From contig JARHVA010007810.1 in NCBI GenBank assembly GCA_037957365.1, positions 157,501-221,500 of the forward strand: a stretch of DNA of 64,000 nt, written 5' to 3'. The DNA comes from Torreya grandis. Taxonomy: Eukaryota; Streptophyta; Pinopsida; Cupressales; Taxaceae. Below are positions 60,793 to 64,000 of this stretch, piece after piece. The notes beneath the pieces are model-generated. The model saw only the letters and a program-made list of their open reading frames with translations, ran no database searches and was not told the DNA's origin. Made by a program: the position numbers and the translations under genes. Every line of letters begins with the position of its first letter. Within the stretch, counting starts at the first letter, position 1.

Positions 60793-63270
60793 ATGGCTTG
60801 GTATGAAGATATTTATTATGTTATACCTCCTTGTCATCCCTATAATGAGCCTCATTAGTCATATCATGACCCATACTAACCCTATGTTATTTATCATCAA
60901 TAACATGATGGCTTACATCCATCCTTTTTATCCTCCTCACTACAAATAATAGCACCCTTACCATCCTTTTAAGTCTTATTAACCTCCTCATTATCCTATC
61001 AATATTCTTAATCAATCTTGGAAACATCATGATTCTCCTAGTCAACATGGTCATGTTCCAAATTAGTCCATTTGAAGCCTTAAGCAAACCCTATTATAAT
61101 ATGAGATATATATGGTGTGAGTTGATACACAAAATGGGTATTTACAAGAGGTCCCTAGTCACCTAATAAATAATGTGAGAGCCTAATTATAGCTAATCAA
61201 GAAATAGTAGGAATTTTTCATGAGGGAGAATCAATCAAGACTCCATGGTGATATGTTAGACATAATTTTCTTGATTTTAAGTGTATAAGAAAAGATAGTG
61301 GTTCATGAGGGGAAACAGATCTAGATTCATCATCCTCATGTTCCATCCCCTATTCCATATCAACATTATTTTGATCAATCCATCCTTCCTTAAAAGACTA
61401 AGTCATATGAGATTCAAAATCATCCAAGCTCCCCACAATCTCCTCAAGCCTTCCCTACTTATAATTCTTTTCAAGAGCCTATGTAAAAAATGAAGAATTT
61501 ATTTTTGAGACGACTAAATACTATCAATAAAATCATATTTGATTATGAAATTCCATTCCTAACCATCTTGAGGAGATTTTTGTTCAGTTGAGACTTGATT
61601 TTCAGTCTCACGTAACTAGAGAGATTAAAATTTTACATTAACATTTATCTCAGTCAATGCAAGTAACAATAGTAATGAAATCTTACGAGAAGGTGCCTTC
61701 ATTCATTCTCTATTTTTTAAAACATGTGATATAATAATCTCTTAAATCTAATGTTATAACTTGTAAACAAGTAGTGGAGTCATGGGGAAAGTAAGATGAG
61801 TCAAGCCTACACCAAGATGTAAAATCTAAAGAGATATCTAAAACCATTCAATCTCGATCCCTCCCTCCTTAATATTCCAAATGATTTACATCATGAAGGT
61901 CCATTAAATATAATATGCAAAAGGAGAATGAGGTTTAGGTTGTTAAAAGTGAACATCTTAATGAGAAGAATGAATCATCCATAACATAACTAAATTTAAC
62001 CTCTCGTATATAATTATTTCAAGAATCTCCCATTCCACTTCTTGAAAAGGAACCCATCCTTTGGGAGTCAAGTGAATAAGGTCATGTTGTGGTGTTAGTT
62101 GATGAAGGTTATTTAAGTGAACTTGAGGAAGAAATTTCCATTGGGACACCTCTTAGTGAGGATAAACATAGAATAACCTTCGAGGATGTAGAAGAAGATG
62201 AACTTGAAGAGAAAGGGGATTCATAAGAAGAAAACATATCAATTGGATAAGAAGAAGGTTATTTTTAGGATCTTATTGATGACATGGTAGCTGATCTCTT
62301 TCATGATAGTCCTAAAGAGTATGGAATTTAGGTACTTGTCCAAATTTTAGTAGTTTTACAATAAGGAGACAACCCTCTATAGGTTTTAGTTGGTCAAGAA
62401 AGATGCAAACTAGAATGTGAGATTGAAAAGGAAGGTAAATTGGATGAGATACAATATAATCAATTTGGGATGATGTATGGAAGATATTTTATTGATATAT
62501 TAGAAGTGGAGAGAAGTTTCCTAGAGTTTCATGAGCATGGTCAAGGAGGTAAAGTTTCCAAATCTTCCTCAAGTTGTGTTATTCCTACTCCTACATAAGA
62601 TCTTATGGAGTAAGAAAGCCCAAGAAAACTAGAGTTATGTGAGGATAAATTGAAGGAATATTTTTATATCATAATAGAAATTTAATTTGTTTTAGAGGCA
62701 TGTCATAATTTGGTTCATATTGAATAAGATAGTTTCACCAAACAAGAGGAAAATAAATCTCAAACCATGCCATCCTAAGAGGCTATTTCATTTGAAGGTG
62801 ACATATTTGAGGTCTCTAAATAAGGATATCAAAGTATCAAAGTTATCTATTCACTCTTGGGGAATGAAACTATATTTCAATGTCCTCAATATTTCATGAA
62901 ACAAGATTCATATCTCTTAGAATTCAACCCTACAAGCATGCCACAAGATCTACCTCAAATTGTTCAGATTGATCAAGAGTAGACTATGACTAAGGAAAAA
63001 ATGAGACTATTCATGAAAATTAGGAAAGTTTAGAATTACTATGACTAGGTAATTTATTAATATATCCAACATATACACCTTATAATGGAGAAAAAAATCT
63101 AGTTGTTCTTATAAGAGGCTATTATCATGCCAACATCTCTAGACATAACTGGAGGTTCTCATCCCATGAATAATACTTGATTAAGATTAAATCAACACAT
63201 TATAATATGACCTCATGGTGACATGGTGATCAAATAATCTTCCCATTTGATCCTAGAGGAGAAATAATTT
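60793..63270 (+). pseudogene. ORF G: long broken Gag-like coding region
   Basis: From ATG at 60,793 (MAWYEDIYYV) the plus strand reads as a Tyr/Pro/His/Gln-rich start with stops where Gln codons would fit, then a QEPM piece and a helical, coiled-coil-like stretch (LEEIFVQLRLDFQSHVTREI, about 61,570-61,630). A long acidic part follows (EEEISIGTPLSED and EDVEEDELEEKGD, 62,130-62,220), then FGMMYGRYFIDILEVERSFLEF (about 62,470-62,540). The reading continues past NPTSMPQDLPQIVQI (about 62,925-62,970) to about 63,270. After two early frameshifts the frame is almost constant for some 550 codons. The Y/P-rich start with a coiled coil resembles the N-terminal part of plant Ty3/gypsy Gags, but no Retrotrans_gag, zinc-knuckle or protease motif was seen. 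I do not recognise the family. Confidence 0.6.
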
Positions 63271-63587
63271 GTGTTCTAGTTATTTTTTTATTAGGTTACC
63301 TTGTCTTGTTTCCAATAAGTGTTTTCAACGCAAGTGTGGTATGTTAGCTGCCTTAGTTTGTTATCCTGTCTTATTAATTTTTTAGTTATTGATTTATTTT
63401 ATTGTATTTGTGTGTGTAAATTTTTTTTAGTTCTTTAAGGTTTTATAATGTGATAAATTTGATTGAAAATCCAAGAAGAGTGTTCATCCAAATCATATTG
63501 TCATGTATGAGTCTTGTGCCTATCATGATGAGATAACTAGTTCTCTTGATCACCAGGCTAGGAAACTGCTATGAGTCACCAAAGACA
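63271..63587. other. Spacer after ORF G
   Basis: T-rich (TTTTTTTTAGTTCTTTAAGG at 63,422). A short coding-like reading, VMYESCAYHDEITSSLDHQA (about 63,500-63,560), leads into repeat E in the plus-strand frame, so more coding sequence may begin here. Confidence 0.4.
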
Positions 63588-64000
63588 TTAATAATTTGGC
63601 CTCCCAAGCCAAATTTCAACCCCTAAAATCAAAAATTATTTTTGATACCCTTATAAGATTATACATGGTGGTCTACATGCCTTGTGATGTTCTCTTTGGT
63701 CTCTTTTGAGACTTTTAGCATTGTTTAACATGTCATAAGTATGATAGACATTATTTAAGGGATCATATATGATAGCCTATATTGATTATTTTAATGATGT
63801 ACTAATTTTTTAGTGTGGTCCTTAGATTAATGGAGAGGTGTCAAATGTCTTTGGAATCATAGATAATGGCCTAAACCTTGTTTGATAAAATTAAGGTTCT
63901 TTACTAGAAATTTAGGTATTTGAAAAATTAAAGGTTTTTAGTTATCGTAATGGCTTCCCCATGTTTTTCTTCCAAAAACTTTGGAAATTTGTTGGTAAAG
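63588..64000. repeat. Repeat E, copy 2, running off the window end
   Basis: Matches 47,186-47,588 over about 400 bp. In plus frame its first part reads INNLASQAKFQPLKSKIIFD, which looks coding; the other copy has the same phrase with stops. Follows ORF G as copy 1 follows family A copy 2. The right boundary is outside the window. Confidence 0.7.

Overview
This 64-kb window looks like repeat-filled intergenic DNA from a large plant genome. I found no intact host gene and no rRNA, tRNA, CRISPR array or bacterial-type operon. The DNA is AT-rich (roughly 70% by eye) and CpG is conspicuously scarce. Every recognisable coding region is broken by stops and frameshifts, many at positions where a C-to-T change in a CAA, CAG, CGA or TGG codon would explain the stop. 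That fits old, methylated retrotransposons. The protein motifs are those of plant Ty3/gypsy elements. A gymnosperm or another large plant genome is my inference; the species cannot be fixed from this sequence.

1-34 kb: a nested stack. The outermost layer is a broken, unrecognised ORF (family A, copy 1, 1.5-4.15 kb). Next to it lies a minus-sense Ty3/gypsy element C (about 4,171-33,850). Its two ~2.1-kb LTRs match each other and a CATTT 5-mer flanks both outer ends. Its gag, protease, archaeal-type RNase H, reverse transcriptase, RNase H and integrase relics run leftward from 31.5 to 25.8 kb. The integrase is cut at 25,754 by a second minus-sense LTR element B (about 7.1-25.75 kb; iMet-like primer-binding site, no coding region recognised). 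The right LTR of B is in turn split at 14,540/24,165 by a third element H (9.6 kb, TGTAGAC...GTCTACA ends). H carries one unrecognised broken ORF and no pol.

34-47.6 kb: an LTR-like edge with a strong hairpin, then a divergent tandem array of ~180-bp units (36.4-38 kb) containing a near-perfect 36-bp palindrome. A long stretch with no recognised content follows, then family A copy 2 (43,766-46,422) and a repeat E (47.19-47.59 kb).

47.6-55.6 kb: element D, a plus-sense Ty3/gypsy-type element with LTRs of about 1.15 and 1.13 kb, a readable Gag (Retrotrans_gag region and a zinc-knuckle-like motif), an aspartic protease and a polypurine tract. No reverse transcriptase or integrase was seen.

55.6-64 kb: a second ~180-bp array (56.9-58.5 kb) that shares its core with the first, then a long broken Gag-like ORF G (60.8-63.27 kb; Tyr/Pro/His-rich start, coiled-coil-like middle, acidic C-terminal part), then a second copy of repeat E at the window end.

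The parts most likely to be undescribed are protein families A, G and the H ORF, which can be read as long coding regions but which I cannot assign, and the ~180-bp arrays that sit upstream of two of them.
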